From assembly GCA_013214945.1 (NCBI GenBank), contig JABSRT010000018.1, positions 1 to 64,000 of the forward strand: DNA of 64,000 bases, in the 5' to 3' direction. The stretch comes from Gammaproteobacteria bacterium (GTDB lineage Bacteria > Pseudomonadota > Gammaproteobacteria > Enterobacterales > Psychrobiaceae). Shown piece after piece: positions 47,515-56,013 of the stretch. Each line of letters starts with the position of its first letter. The first letter of the stretch is position 1. A program made the position numbers and the translations under genes. The notes beneath the pieces are model-generated. The model ran no database searches, was not told where the DNA came from, and worked only from the letters and a program-made list of their open reading frames with translations.

Positions 47515-48018
47515 GTGCAGCAGTTAAAAATAAGAACAGCAACCGCTAATGATTCAGCTGAAATTAGCGCGTTAATATCTCGTAATACCAAAATGCTATT
47601 AAATGATGATTTCGATGAAGACGGCTTAGAGTTCTTTTTACGCAGTGTCGAAACTCAGTCGATTCGTGAGTATATGGATCAAGGCTTTTTTTATTTAGTC
47701 GCCCAAGAAGCTAAACGTATCGTTGGGGTGATTGCGATTAAAGATAACCGTCACATGTTTCATCTCTTTGTTGATCAGAACCACCATAAATGTGGGATTG
47801 CAAAGATGTTGTGGGAGCAGATGAAAGCACATAGTCTCGAGCAAGGAAATGATGGTACTTTTACCTTAAATTCGACCACCTATGCACTGCCAATTTATCA
47901 ACGCTGGGGTTTTGAAGTGATCAGTGAAGCTAAACATGCGTATGGGATCCGTTACACGCCAATGAAATTGGTCGTTAAACAGGTTCAACTAGAAACGGTT
48001 GATGGGCAAAATAATTAA
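47515..48018 (+). CDS. GNAT-family N-acetyltransferase
   Basis: A 167-residue GNAT protein with a GTG start preceded by GGAGG 6 bp upstream. The acetyl-CoA site is HLFVDQNHHKCGIAKMLWEQ (here H-H-K-C-G-I in place of Q/RxxGxG/A), and the end strand STTYALPIYQRWGF fits the family. IRTATANDSAEISALISRNT at the start is typical of single-domain GNATs. Substrate unknown. Its own terminator follows. Confidence 0.83.
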   Translation: MQQLKIRTATANDSAEISALISRNTKMLLNDDFDEDGLEFFLRSVETQSIREYMDQGFFYLVAQEAKRIVGVIAIKDNRHMFHLFVDQNHHKCGIAKMLWEQMKAHSLEQGNDGTFTLNSTTYALPIYQRWGFEVISEAKHAYGIRYTPMKLVVKQVQLETVDGQNN

Positions 48019-48040
48019 ATTTGCACTGGAAATTTTTTAC

Positions 48041-48073
48041 AAAAAAGCACCTGATAATTCAGGTGCTTTTTTT
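48041..48073. terminator. Bidirectional rho-independent terminator
   Basis: AAAAAAGCACCTGA pairs with TCAGGTGCTTTTTT around TAAT, between the GNAT gene and the convergent helicase gene. Confidence 0.92.
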
Positions 48074-48094
48074 CATATTAGCGAGCTGGTAAGT

Positions 48095-49321
48095 TTAGCG
48101 GCGACGTTTGTTGTTACCGCCAAAGGCACGGTCTTGGGCACGGCGCTTTTGCGCTGTGTTGGTGTTTTTCTTGTTGCTAAATACCTTGGTTAAATCAGGT
48201 TCAAAGCCAGGGATCCATTCTTGCGCAATGCGGGTATCAAGAACTGCCTCGACGGCTTCAAGCAAGTAGGTTTCTTCAACGCTTAATAACGAAATAGCTA
48301 AACCACTGCTGCCTGCACGGCCAGTACGGCCAACTCGGTGGATATAATCTTCAGCAATGTAAGGCAATTCGTAGTTAATTACATATTGTAATTGGTCGAT
48401 ATCAAGACCACGTGCTGCAACATCGGTTGCGACTAAGGCACGAATTTTCCCTTCTTTAAACTCTGCTAATGCCCGCTCACGTGCTCCTTGAGATTTGTCG
48501 CCGTGAATTGACTGGGTTTTAATGCCGTCTTTACACATCTCTTTGGCGAGTGCATCACAACCTTGACGGGTGCGGGTGAAAATAAGCACCTGTTTCCAAT
48601 TTCTTGAGCCAATTAGGTATGACGTTAGTTCGCGCTTGCGGTGGCTGTCGACCCCATAAACCACTTGTTCTACTTGCGAAGCGGCAGTATTACGTTGGTC
48701 AACTTCAATCAGTTTTGGATCATTGAGCATAGTTTTGCTCAGGCTAAAAATGGCATCATCGAAGGTTGCTGAAAATAACATCGTTTGGCGCTGCGATGGC
48801 ATCCGCTTTAAAATCCGTTTAATGTCGATAATAAATCCCATATCGAGCATGCGATCGGCTTCGTCAAAGACCAAGTGCTCGATATCGTCTAAAGACACAG
48901 TGCCTTTAACTAAATGATCAAGTAAACGGCCAGGCGTAGCGACTAAGATATCAGCTCCGGCTTTTAGTGCCGTAATTTGGGGATTAATGCTAACACCACC
49001 GTAAGCAATCGCCGTGTTAAGCTCAGTAAACTCGCCGTACGTTAGAAAGCTTTGATAAACTTGCTGAGCCAGTTCGCGGGTCGGGGTTAAGATTAACGCC
49101 CGTAACTTCTGCTTGGCAGGGGCCGATTGCGCTAGCTGCTGTAAAATTGGTAGTGCAAAGGCGGCCGTTTTACCGGTACCAGTCTGGGCACCAGCCATTA
49201 CATCTTGCTTGTTTAAAATGGCAGGAATGGCTTCGGCCTGAATTGGTGTAGGTTTATCATAACCTTGCTTTGACAATGCTTTAATTAAATTTTGATTAAG
49301 ATCTAACGCGGAAAAACCCAT
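48095..49321 (-). CDS. rhlE: DEAD-box RNA helicase, RhlE type
   Basis: A 408-residue helicase. Q motif KQGYDKPTPIQAEAIPAIL, motif I AQTGTGKTAAF, motif Ib TPGR, motif II DEAD, motif III SAT, motif V ATDVAARGLDID and motif VI YIHRVGRTGRAG are all present. The short basic C-terminal tail (KNTNTAQKRRAQDRAF...KRRR) is of RhlE type. It unwinds RNA in ribosome biogenesis or decay. AGG lies 5 bp before the ATG. Confidence 0.9.
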   Translation of the reverse strand: MGFSALDLNQNLIKALSKQGYDKPTPIQAEAIPAILNKQDVMAGAQTGTGKTAAFALPILQQLAQSAPAKQKLRALILTPTRELAQQVYQSFLTYGEFTELNTAIAYGGVSINPQITALKAGADILVATPGRLLDHLVKGTVSLDDIEHLVFDEADRMLDMGFIIDIKRILKRMPSQRQTMLFSATFDDAIFSLSKTMLNDPKLIEVDQRNTAASQVEQVVYGVDSHRKRELTSYLIGSRNWKQVLIFTRTRQGCDALAKEMCKDGIKTQSIHGDKSQGARERALAEFKEGKIRALVATDVAARGLDIDQLQYVINYELPYIAEDYIHRVGRTGRAGSSGLAISLLSVEETYLLEAVEAVLDTRIAQEWIPGFEPDLTKVFSNKKNTNTAQKRRAQDRAFGGNNKRRR

Positions 49322-49400
49322 AACAACCTACCCAATAACACGACTGAAAAAATATTTGGCGCAGTGTATCAGATAATTGGGCTTAGGTTCGTTATAGATC

Positions 49401-51125
49401 TCACAAGATTAAGCTATTTTGAGGCGATTGGTCGATATTTATGCCTGGACCACTGAGCAGGTTAATAAAGGCATCGGCCATTGTCACTTGGTGATCAAAA
49501 TGATCGGTTGAATCACGCAATGCATCGTAGCCTTCTTTGCCTGCTAAGGTGTAACCCGACGAAACGCCGCGGTATTGTTGGTCGTCATCGATTGTGTGCC
49601 ATTGCTGGTCGCGATAAATTTGCAACGAACTAATGCGTTGCTGCGCTGGGCTGGCGGCCTGATATTCAAAGCGTAATTTATGGGTATAGGGATAACTGCC
49701 ACTGCCAGTACCGTTAACCCCATTGTCAATCGCGTTATTAATTGCGCCTTCTAATGCTTGTTTTAACACTTTACCGGTCACGACATAACTAATAATAGAA
49801 ATAGCAAAGGGTAATAACCGACCACATATTTCAGCTTGAGTGAGTTGTCCGGCATTAATTGAGACGCGAACCCCGCCGGCATTGTGAATTGCAAAATCGA
49901 TTGGTTTATCTTTGCTGGCGCTATGATAAAAGCCTTGAGCTACTAATGGCGCAATTTCGCTACCATAAGGTAACTGCGCCGTTGGCAGCCGAGTGTGGCT
50001 TAGTGGTGTGTCGATGGTCGTTACTACCTTGCCGCGCATTTTGTCGACGGCAGGGCGGTAACGGACATTAATCAGTTGGGTAATGTGGTCATCAGCGCCT
50101 AATTGGCTAAAGCAGCTGCTGGCCTTGATAAAATTCGTCATGGCTAAATGGGCGCTATTGCTAACAGCATTGTTTTCAATAGTGGCTTGCCAGTCATCGT
50201 TAATCATAAACTTGACCCCCCCCCGCATGTTAGTAACGAGCCCGTGTTGGTCAAAGTCTATTTCACAACAACCAATCGATTCGGCGTGTTGGCCGCCGTG
50301 TAAGATCAGGGTGTTATTAACCCGCTCGTCGGCGCATCCGGTGCTAGGCAGGTTAAGCTCACTAAAGTCGCCAGAAAGGGTATGAGTGTGGCCGCCAACA
50401 ATGACACTGATGCCATCGACAGCTTGTGCTAGCGCCTTGTCACCTTGATAACCGAGATGGCTTAATACCACAATGTGTTTTATGCCTTGCTGGTGTAAGT
50501 GGCGCACGGTGTTTTGGGTGGTGGTGATGGCATTAACAAAATGACAATCAGGATCGGGGCAGCCAATTTTGGCCATTTGATCTAATGTGATGCCGACAAT
50601 CGCGATTTGCGTGTGTTGGCCATGCTCGCCTAATAATGGTTTAACGAGGTAATTGGCAATTTGGCGCTGGTTATCATAATAATATAAATTGGAGTGTGGT
50701 TTTAATGGCGCCGCTTTAGTTTGATCTTCCTGGCTTAGATCCATGTTGCCAGCTAGTACCGGAAAGCCGACTCGTTTAAGAAAATCGGCAATGGGGCTAT
50801 TGCCCAAGTCAAACTCATGATTGCCAATGGTCATTGCGTCTGGTTGCAGGCAATTGAGCAAGGTGGCGTTCGCTTCGCCTTTAAAGCAGCTAAAATACAG
50901 GCTGCCTTGAAAACTGTCACCGGCATGTAAAAATAACGCGGTTTGTTGCAGCTTAGCTGCGCGTTGTCTTAAGGCTTGCACGGCGCTAGCGATGTTGGCA
51001 TATCCACCACAGTGAGCATCGAGTCGGTATTTGAGTTGATCGATCGTAATCTCAAAATGTAATAACGATGGTTCAAAATGGGAATGGGTATCATTAATGT
51101 GCGCTAAGTGCAGGGTGTAAGTCAT
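49401..51125 (-). CDS. 5'-nucleotidase/UshA-family metallophosphoesterase, apparently cytosolic
   Basis: A 574-residue protein: calcineurin-like metallophosphoesterase domain (about 1-290; HINDTHSHFE, AGDSFQGS, IGNHEFDLGN, VVLSHLGYQGD, VIVGGHTHT) and a 5_nucleotid_C domain (about 350-540; IHNAGGVRVSINAG, NNAIDNGVNGTGSGSYPYTH). The family hydrolyses nucleotides or cyclic nucleotides, usually outside the cytosol. Here the protein starts MTYTLHLAHINDTHSH, with no signal peptide, and no upstream in-frame extension is visible. A run of nine G lies at 50216-50224 between the two domains (about residue 301). Single-gene unit. Confidence 0.85.
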   Translation of the reverse strand: MTYTLHLAHINDTHSHFEPSLLHFEITIDQLKYRLDAHCGGYANIASAVQALRQRAAKLQQTALFLHAGDSFQGSLYFSCFKGEANATLLNCLQPDAMTIGNHEFDLGNSPIADFLKRVGFPVLAGNMDLSQEDQTKAAPLKPHSNLYYYDNQRQIANYLVKPLLGEHGQHTQIAIVGITLDQMAKIGCPDPDCHFVNAITTTQNTVRHLHQQGIKHIVVLSHLGYQGDKALAQAVDGISVIVGGHTHTLSGDFSELNLPSTGCADERVNNTLILHGGQHAESIGCCEIDFDQHGLVTNMRGGVKFMINDDWQATIENNAVSNSAHLAMTNFIKASSCFSQLGADDHITQLINVRYRPAVDKMRGKVVTTIDTPLSHTRLPTAQLPYGSEIAPLVAQGFYHSASKDKPIDFAIHNAGGVRVSINAGQLTQAEICGRLLPFAISIISYVVTGKVLKQALEGAINNAIDNGVNGTGSGSYPYTHKLRFEYQAASPAQQRISSLQIYRDQQWHTIDDDQQYRGVSSGYTLAGKEGYDALRDSTDHFDHQVTMADAFINLLSGPGINIDQSPQNSLIL

Positions 51126-51306
51126 AAAATCTCCAGCTAAAGAAAGATTTTAGCCTATCTTATTAGTCAATTACTAGTGTTAAGCCTGTTTCATCACTTT
51201 GTGTTTTCGTTGTCATTTGATTGTCACGGTATCGTCATTTCACTTTCACAGTATTGTCACACAGATTTATTATTTTGTTTCATAGCCTAATAAGTCGGAG
51301 CATATA

Positions 51307-51498
51307 ATGAAAAGCAATTGGTCAGCACCAGAAGTGGCATTTGAATTTGAGTCAGAGCAAGTTTTGCCGCATAAACAGCGTCGGTCAAAGCCGCGTAAAT
51401 GGCGTGAAATTGAGGCATTTAAAGATCGTGAGCGATTACGGCGCGAGTTGTCACTATACGACGGTTATGACTACAAATATGAATATGACAGTGAATAG
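51307..51498 (+). CDS. DUF3545 family small protein
   Basis: A 63-residue acidic/basic protein. KPRKWREIEAFKDRERLRRE is the DUF3545 core, and the acidic, tyrosine-rich tail YDGYDYKYEYDSE follows. GGAG lies 7 bp before the ATG. It is a cytosolic family of unknown function in Vibrio and Alteromonadales. A second frame at 51341-51538 overlaps but has no support. Confidence 0.78.
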   Translation: MKSNWSAPEVAFEFESEQVLPHKQRRSKPRKWREIEAFKDRERLRRELSLYDGYDYKYEYDSE

Positions 51499-51559
51499 CT
51501 CGGGAAGTAGTGCGGTGAATGTACTGAGAGAGTATTGAGAGAGAGTTGTGAGTAGGATT

Positions 51560-51626
51560 AACACTAGTGTTTTAAATAGTGTTTTAAAGAATGCTGTAAA
51601 TAGTCCAGTAAAGAGTGCTGTAAAGA
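51560..51626. repeat. Short imperfect tandem repeats (TAGTGTTTTAAA / GTGCTGTAAAGAA)
   Basis: TAGTGTTTTAAA occurs twice in a row, then AATGCTGTAAA, CCAGTAAAG and GTGCTGTAAAGAA, a decayed array with roughly 12-15 bp period. It lies just before the hairpin terminator and recalls the arrays at 12088, 56039 and 63629. Confidence 0.65.
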
Positions 51627-51662
51627 ATAACCGCTACGGTTGAGAGCTAAGTAGCGGTTATT
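51626..51662. terminator. Bidirectional rho-independent terminator
   Basis: AATAACCGCTAC pairs with GTAGCGGTTATT around a 13-base loop, followed by a short T run. It lies between DUF3545 and the convergent end of the ars operon. Confidence 0.85.
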
Positions 51663-51696
51663 TTATGGTTTACTGGTAATGAAGCCAGTCAATTAA

Positions 51697-52275
51697 TTAA
51701 GCGAGCGCTTGCTGCACTAAACTTAATTCATTGGCACCAAAGTTGATTTTTAATGCCAGTTGATGACCATTGTCAGACATTTTTGCCCAGGTTTTTTGGA
51801 CAATGCGAATGATTTTTTCATCGTCATGTGCCTGCGCAAAATCAACAAATTGAAACTCAAGAAACACTAAACACGCCGCATCTTCCATCAGCTGGGTATC
51901 AGGGTTTGACTTAATATCCTTTTTACGGACAATGTCGTAAACCTTATCGCAACTGACTTGATCATAACCATTATCGGCCATCGCTTGCGCCGCTTTTTCG
52001 CCGTGATACTTACCTTGGGCAATCCGCCATTTATAATAACCGGCGCGGTTCATTTCAAAGTCTGCGCGTGGTAACTGCCAGCGGCATAAATGCTGCGAGC
52101 GCGCGGCAATTTGGGCAAACTCACTTGGGGCATCGGTTAATTTGTTAAGCCAGGTTGTCATCTGCTGAGCATAAAGTAGCTCATTGGCGATTTCGTTACC
52201 ATTGTCAATTACCTGAGTGGGATCCGCTTGGTGTAATAAATCGATCGCGGCTAATGTGTTGATTAATTTGCTCAT
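51697..52275 (-). CDS. DUF4202 family protein, last gene of the ars operon
   Basis: A 192-residue protein started at MSKLINTLAAIDLLHQADP (52275), with AAGG 7 bp upstream; an in-frame start 42 bp earlier would overlap arsJ. ARSQHLCRWQLPRADFEMNR and YYKWRIAQGKYHGEKAA, then VYDIVRKKD, LMEDAACLVFLEFQF are the conserved DUF4202 parts; the spaced His/Asp residues look like a metal site of HD type, which is only a suggestion. It lies 10 bp after arsJ, so cotranscription with arsR-gapdh-arsJ is likely. Function unknown. Confidence 0.8.
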   Translation of the reverse strand: MSKLINTLAAIDLLHQADPTQVIDNGNEIANELLYAQQMTTWLNKLTDAPSEFAQIAARSQHLCRWQLPRADFEMNRAGYYKWRIAQGKYHGEKAAQAMADNGYDQVSCDKVYDIVRKKDIKSNPDTQLMEDAACLVFLEFQFVDFAQAHDDEKIIRIVQKTWAKMSDNGHQLALKINFGANELSLVQQALA

Positions 52276-52285
52276 AATTAAACCT

Positions 52286-53509
52286 TTATAATATATTCTT
52301 GCGATATTTTTGGTCATTATGTCTTGGAAGCGATATTGAAATCAATGCCGCAATCAAAATAAATAGCCCAGAAATTATCAGACAAGCGATTAAACCCGCT
52401 TGGCCATAAACCCAGCCAGACAATAACGTGCCCAGTAATCGACCTAACGCATTGGCCATGTAATAAAAGCCGATATCAAGTGAGCTGGCGTCCTCTTGGG
52501 CATAACTCACAATTAAATAGCTATGAATTGATGAGTTTACCGCAAACACAATGCCAAATATGATCAAGCCGATGATTAAACACCAAGCAACGGCAATTTC
52601 AAAATTGAGCGCTAGGGCAATCAGCAAAGGGATGGCTGATAATGCCAAGGCCCAACGTTGCGCTGACTGGCCGTCAGGCAGTTGACCACTGAGCCGGCGC
52701 GTTATCAGCGGCGCAACACTTTGAATTAAGCCATAACCGATAATCCAGCTTGCCAGAAATGCGCCCACCTGATAATGATCCCAGCCTAATTGGTCGGCTA
52801 AAAATACCGGTAACGCGATTACAAACCAAACATCGCGCGCGCCAAATAAGAACATCCGGGCGGCTGATAAACAGTTAACCTGACGGGTTTTGGCAAACAA
52901 CTGACTAAACTTAGGCTTGGCCGATGCCTTGCCCAAATCTTGGGTTAAGCAAAATAAACTGACTAACCAAACGGCAGTTAAAGCCAGCGCCATCACTAAA
53001 ATGGCCTGACTAAAACCAATTAGACTTAATAACAGCGAACCAACAAAAAAGCCAATGCCTTTGAGAGTATTTTTCGAACCCGTTAGCAGAGATACCCAGC
53101 GATAAAGCTGATTTTGTGCATCTGCAGGCAACAAGGTTTTTATTGCACTTTTGGCACTCATTTTATTGAGATCTTTAGCGATGCCACTGAGCGCTTGCGC
53201 CGCCATTACCCAACCGACACTTAAAAAATCGGTTGGCACCAGCAGCATCACTAACGCAAATACCTGCAAACCAAGGCCGATATTCATGGTGCGATTAAGA
53301 CCAACCAGCGCGCCAAGGTAGCCGCCAACTAAATTGGTTACCACCCCAAAAAATTCATAAAACACAAACAACATTGCAATGGCGAGCGGGCTATATCCGA
53401 GCTGATAAAAATGCAAGATAACCAACATTCTTAACGCGCCATCGGTCAAGGTAAAGGCCCAATAATTACCGGTCACAATCAGGTATTGTTTCAAGGGGGT
53501 GTTAAGCAC
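52286..53509 (-). CDS. arsJ: ArsJ organoarsenical (1-arseno-3-phosphoglycerate) efflux MFS transporter
   Basis: A 407-residue major facilitator with about 12 hydrophobic helices. The opening [20 protein letters not shown] and the segment [20 protein letters not shown] are conserved in ArsJ. It overlaps the GAPDH gene by 8 bp. In the known pathway GAPDH forms 1-arseno-3-phosphoglycerate from arsenate and ArsJ exports it, after which the product breaks down outside the cell. This gives arsenate resistance without a reductase. Confidence 0.92.
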   Translation of the reverse strand: MLNTPLKQYLIVTGNYWAFTLTDGALRMLVILHFYQLGYSPLAIAMLFVFYEFFGVVTNLVGGYLGALVGLNRTMNIGLGLQVFALVMLLVPTDFLSVGWVMAAQALSGIAKDLNKMSAKSAIKTLLPADAQNQLYRWVSLLTGSKNTLKGIGFFVGSLLLSLIGFSQAILVMALALTAVWLVSLFCLTQDLGKASAKPKFSQLFAKTRQVNCLSAARMFLFGARDVWFVIALPVFLADQLGWDHYQVGAFLASWIIGYGLIQSVAPLITRRLSGQLPDGQSAQRWALALSAIPLLIALALNFEIAVAWCLIIGLIIFGIVFAVNSSIHSYLIVSYAQEDASSLDIGFYYMANALGRLLGTLLSGWVYGQAGLIACLIISGLFILIAALISISLPRHNDQKYRKNIL

Positions 53510-54521
53510 TGTCTTGATCCATGAGTCCGACCATAATGACTAACTCGGCCGCGCGGTTGGCATAACCCCATTCATTGTCATACCAAACATAGAGTTTAAC
53601 TTGGGTCTGATTTACCACCATGGTCGACGGTGCATCAATAATCGATGAACGGGCATCGGTTCGATAATCAATCGATACCAGCGGGCGCTCTTCATAGCCT
53701 AAAATATCTTTTAACTCACCGCGGCTAGCGTCGCGCAGCAGTTGGTTTATTTCTTCGACGCTGGTGGCGCGCTCCATCTCAAACACACAGTCGGTGAGTG
53801 ACGCATTGGCCAGTGGCACTCGAATAGCATGGCCGTTAAGCTTTCCTGCAAGTTCTGGGAAAATATGGGTAATGGCGGTCGCAGACCCCGTGGTGGTCGG
53901 AATAAGGCTCATGCCACAAGCGCGCGCGCGGCGTAAGTCTTTGTGTGGGGCGTCTAAAATAGTTTGAGTATTGGTAATGTCATGAATCGTGGTCATTGAA
54001 CCATGTTTAATGCCAATGCTTTCGTGTAATACCTTAACCACTGGCGCTAGACAGTTAGTCGTACAAGATGCAGCGGTAATGATCGGATGAATCGCTTTGT
54101 CATATAAATGATGATTAACGCCCATCACCACATTTAAAATACCGGGTTCTTTAACCGGGGCTGTGACCACCACGCGTTTTACGCCCTGATCAAGATAAGC
54201 TTGCAACAAGGCGGTGGTTTTCATCTTGCCTGAGGCTTCTAAAACCACGTCACAAGCAGACCAGTCGGTTTCGTTAATCGTTTGATTGTGGGTGACCTTA
54301 ATCTGGTGTTGGTCAATAATCATCAGATCGTCACGGCTGGTGGCTTCAAAATTCCAGCGACCGTGAACCGAATCAAAATTAATTAAATGCGCTAAGGTCG
54401 CAACGTCGCCCGCGGGATCGTTTATTTGGACAATTTCAACCTGATCGCTTAACCACGCAACTCGCATTGCTAGGCGACCCATTCGGCCAAAGCCGTTAAT
54501 ACCCATTTTAATTTTTTTCAT
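53502..54521 (-). CDS. ArsJ-associated glyceraldehyde-3-phosphate dehydrogenase
   Basis: A 339-residue GAPDH started at [20 protein letters not shown] (54521), 13 bp after arsR; a longer in-frame start would run into arsR. The Rossmann GxGxxG is NGFGRMG, the catalytic Cys is in [13 protein letters not shown], and the sugar-binding part is [32 protein letters not shown] closes the protein. In this operon it is the arsenate-using paralogue rather than the glycolytic enzyme. Confidence 0.93.
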   Translation of the reverse strand: MKKIKMGINGFGRMGRLAMRVAWLSDQVEIVQINDPAGDVATLAHLINFDSVHGRWNFEATSRDDLMIIDQHQIKVTHNQTINETDWSACDVVLEASGKMKTTALLQAYLDQGVKRVVVTAPVKEPGILNVVMGVNHHLYDKAIHPIITAASCTTNCLAPVVKVLHESIGIKHGSMTTIHDITNTQTILDAPHKDLRRARACGMSLIPTTTGSATAITHIFPELAGKLNGHAIRVPLANASLTDCVFEMERATSVEEINQLLRDASRGELKDILGYEERPLVSIDYRTDARSSIIDAPSTMVVNQTQVKLYVWYDNEWGYANRAAELVIMVGLMDQDSA

Positions 54522-54534
54522 TATAGTGTTTCCA

Positions 54535-54882
54535 TTATTCGCAGCAGCTAATGATGCGTGCAGGGCGTTGACCCATGGCTTCAAGGCGATTGATATCGGC
54601 TTTGATATATGCGGCGTTATTGCTCAGTGTTTGCACAATGGTACTGTGTGCCCAATTGACTAACTCGCTATTGAGTCGGTAGAAAATCCACTGACCCTGA
54701 CGGCGATCGCTTAAGATCCCTAGGCTTTTTAGTTGGGCTAAATGGCGCGAGACTTTTGGCTGACCAAGATCTAATGCCGTTACCAATTCGCACACACATA
54801 ATTCTTGGTAATGGCTAATTAACAACAGGCTTTTTAGCCGGGTATCGTCGGCCAATGCTTTATAAAATTGAACAGGATTCAT
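54535..54882 (-). CDS. arsR: ArsR-family arsenic-responsive repressor
   Basis: A 115-residue winged-helix repressor. [20 protein letters not shown] opens the ArsR fold; [20 protein letters not shown] holds the CVC pair that binds As(III) in the recognition-helix region; [11 protein letters not shown] is the C-terminal dimer helix. An additional Cys-Cys pair ends the protein (IISCCE). It is first in the ars operon, and a palindrome for self-regulation lies upstream. Confidence 0.92.
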   Translation of the reverse strand: MNPVQFYKALADDTRLKSLLLISHYQELCVCELVTALDLGQPKVSRHLAQLKSLGILSDRRQGQWIFYRLNSELVNWAHSTIVQTLSNNAAYIKADINRLEAMGQRPARIISCCE

Positions 54883-54965
54883 TAATATTCCAACGGTTAA
54901 ATATTGGTGATTTATTATCTATTTATGCACAATCCATTACTGGTAAAAATAGTACATGGGGTAAA

Positions 54966-54991
54966 ACATATATACGATAAATCATATATGT
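54966..54991. promoter_or_regulatory. Predicted ArsR operator
   Basis: ACATATAT (54966-54973) and ATATATGT (54984-54991) are perfect arms 10 bp apart, centred about 97 bp upstream of the arsR start. It lies in the divergent region shared with the EamA gene. ArsR operators are typically AT-rich dyads of this size; binding is inferred. Confidence 0.55.
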
Positions 54992-55119
54992 GTTTTTCCG
55001 TATGTGCAATGTAATATTTTCGGTCAATTTAATGTTTGGGATCAAAACAGCAAGAATCGGGTTGTAGCACTGATTTTAGCTGGTCATACTGTGGTTTGAA
55101 TCGATCAAGAGGTAACATC

Positions 55120-56013
55120 ATGACATCCGTTAACTTTATGCGACTATTATTGCTTGCTGCATTGTGGGGCGGCTCGTTTTTATTAATGCGGGTGACGGCA
55201 GGTACTTTAGGCCCAACCATGCTTATTGGTGGCCGGGTTGGATTTGCTGCGTTATTTTTGCTGGCGATTGGCTTTTATTTAAAGCGCCAGCTGGTGTTTA
55301 GACGCCACTGGCAGCATTTTTTTATTATTGGATTTTTTAATTCCGCCTTGCCGTTTTTACTGTTTGCTTATGCCGCACAAACATTAACCGCGGCCACAAT
55401 GTCGGTGGTCAATGCAACAGCGCCTATTTGGGGCGCTATTATTGGCGCTATTTGGACTAAAACAGCCTTAAATCGTCAAACGGTAATTGGGCTGGGACTC
55501 GGCATCGCTGGTGTCAGTATTTTGGTCGGTTTGCAGGCTAATTTTGATTTAAGCGTTGCTATTATTCCTATTTCGGCTGCGACACTCGCAGCGGTAAGTT
55601 ACGGTATAGCGACCAATTACGCTAAATCTGCACCAGCGGTTAGTTCATTTGATAATGCCCATGGCAGCATGTGGGCTGCCACGCTGATAATTGTGCCACT
55701 GTTACCCTTTTTTCCAGCCACCGAGCCGGTCAGTTCATCAATAGTATTGGCGGTTATTGCGCTTGGCGTATTATGTACTGGCGTGGCGTATTTGTTGTAT
55801 TTTAAATTAATTGCCGACGTTGGCGCAGCACCGGCGTTGTCAGTAACATTTTTAGTGCCGGTATTTGGTATTTTATGGGGTTACTTATTTTTAGACGAGT
55901 CGGTTGGCTGGCATACGGTAGCCGGATCGGCGTTAGTTATCTGGGGCACGATGTTAGTCACTGGCTTTTCAGTGCAGACGTTTTTCAAAGAAAGGAAGGC
56001 GAGTTATGAATAG
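55120..56013 (+). CDS. EamA-family (DMT) permease
   Basis: A 297-residue inner-membrane protein with ten hydrophobic helices in two EamA repeats. The ATG at 55120 (MTSVNFMRLLLLAALWGGSF) has AGAGG 7 bp upstream, better than the in-frame ATG at 55036. LWGGSFLLMRVTAG and LLFAYAAQTLTAATMSVVNA are conserved first-repeat parts; YLFLDESVGWHTVAGSALVI closes the second. Substrate unknown. The Ada-like gene overlaps its end by 8 bp, so they form one unit. Confidence 0.87.
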   Translation: MTSVNFMRLLLLAALWGGSFLLMRVTAGTLGPTMLIGGRVGFAALFLLAIGFYLKRQLVFRRHWQHFFIIGFFNSALPFLLFAYAAQTLTAATMSVVNATAPIWGAIIGAIWTKTALNRQTVIGLGLGIAGVSILVGLQANFDLSVAIIPISAATLAAVSYGIATNYAKSAPAVSSFDNAHGSMWAATLIIVPLLPFFPATEPVSSSIVLAVIALGVLCTGVAYLLYFKLIADVGAAPALSVTFLVPVFGILWGYLFLDESVGWHTVAGSALVIWGTMLVTGFSVQTFFKERKASYE

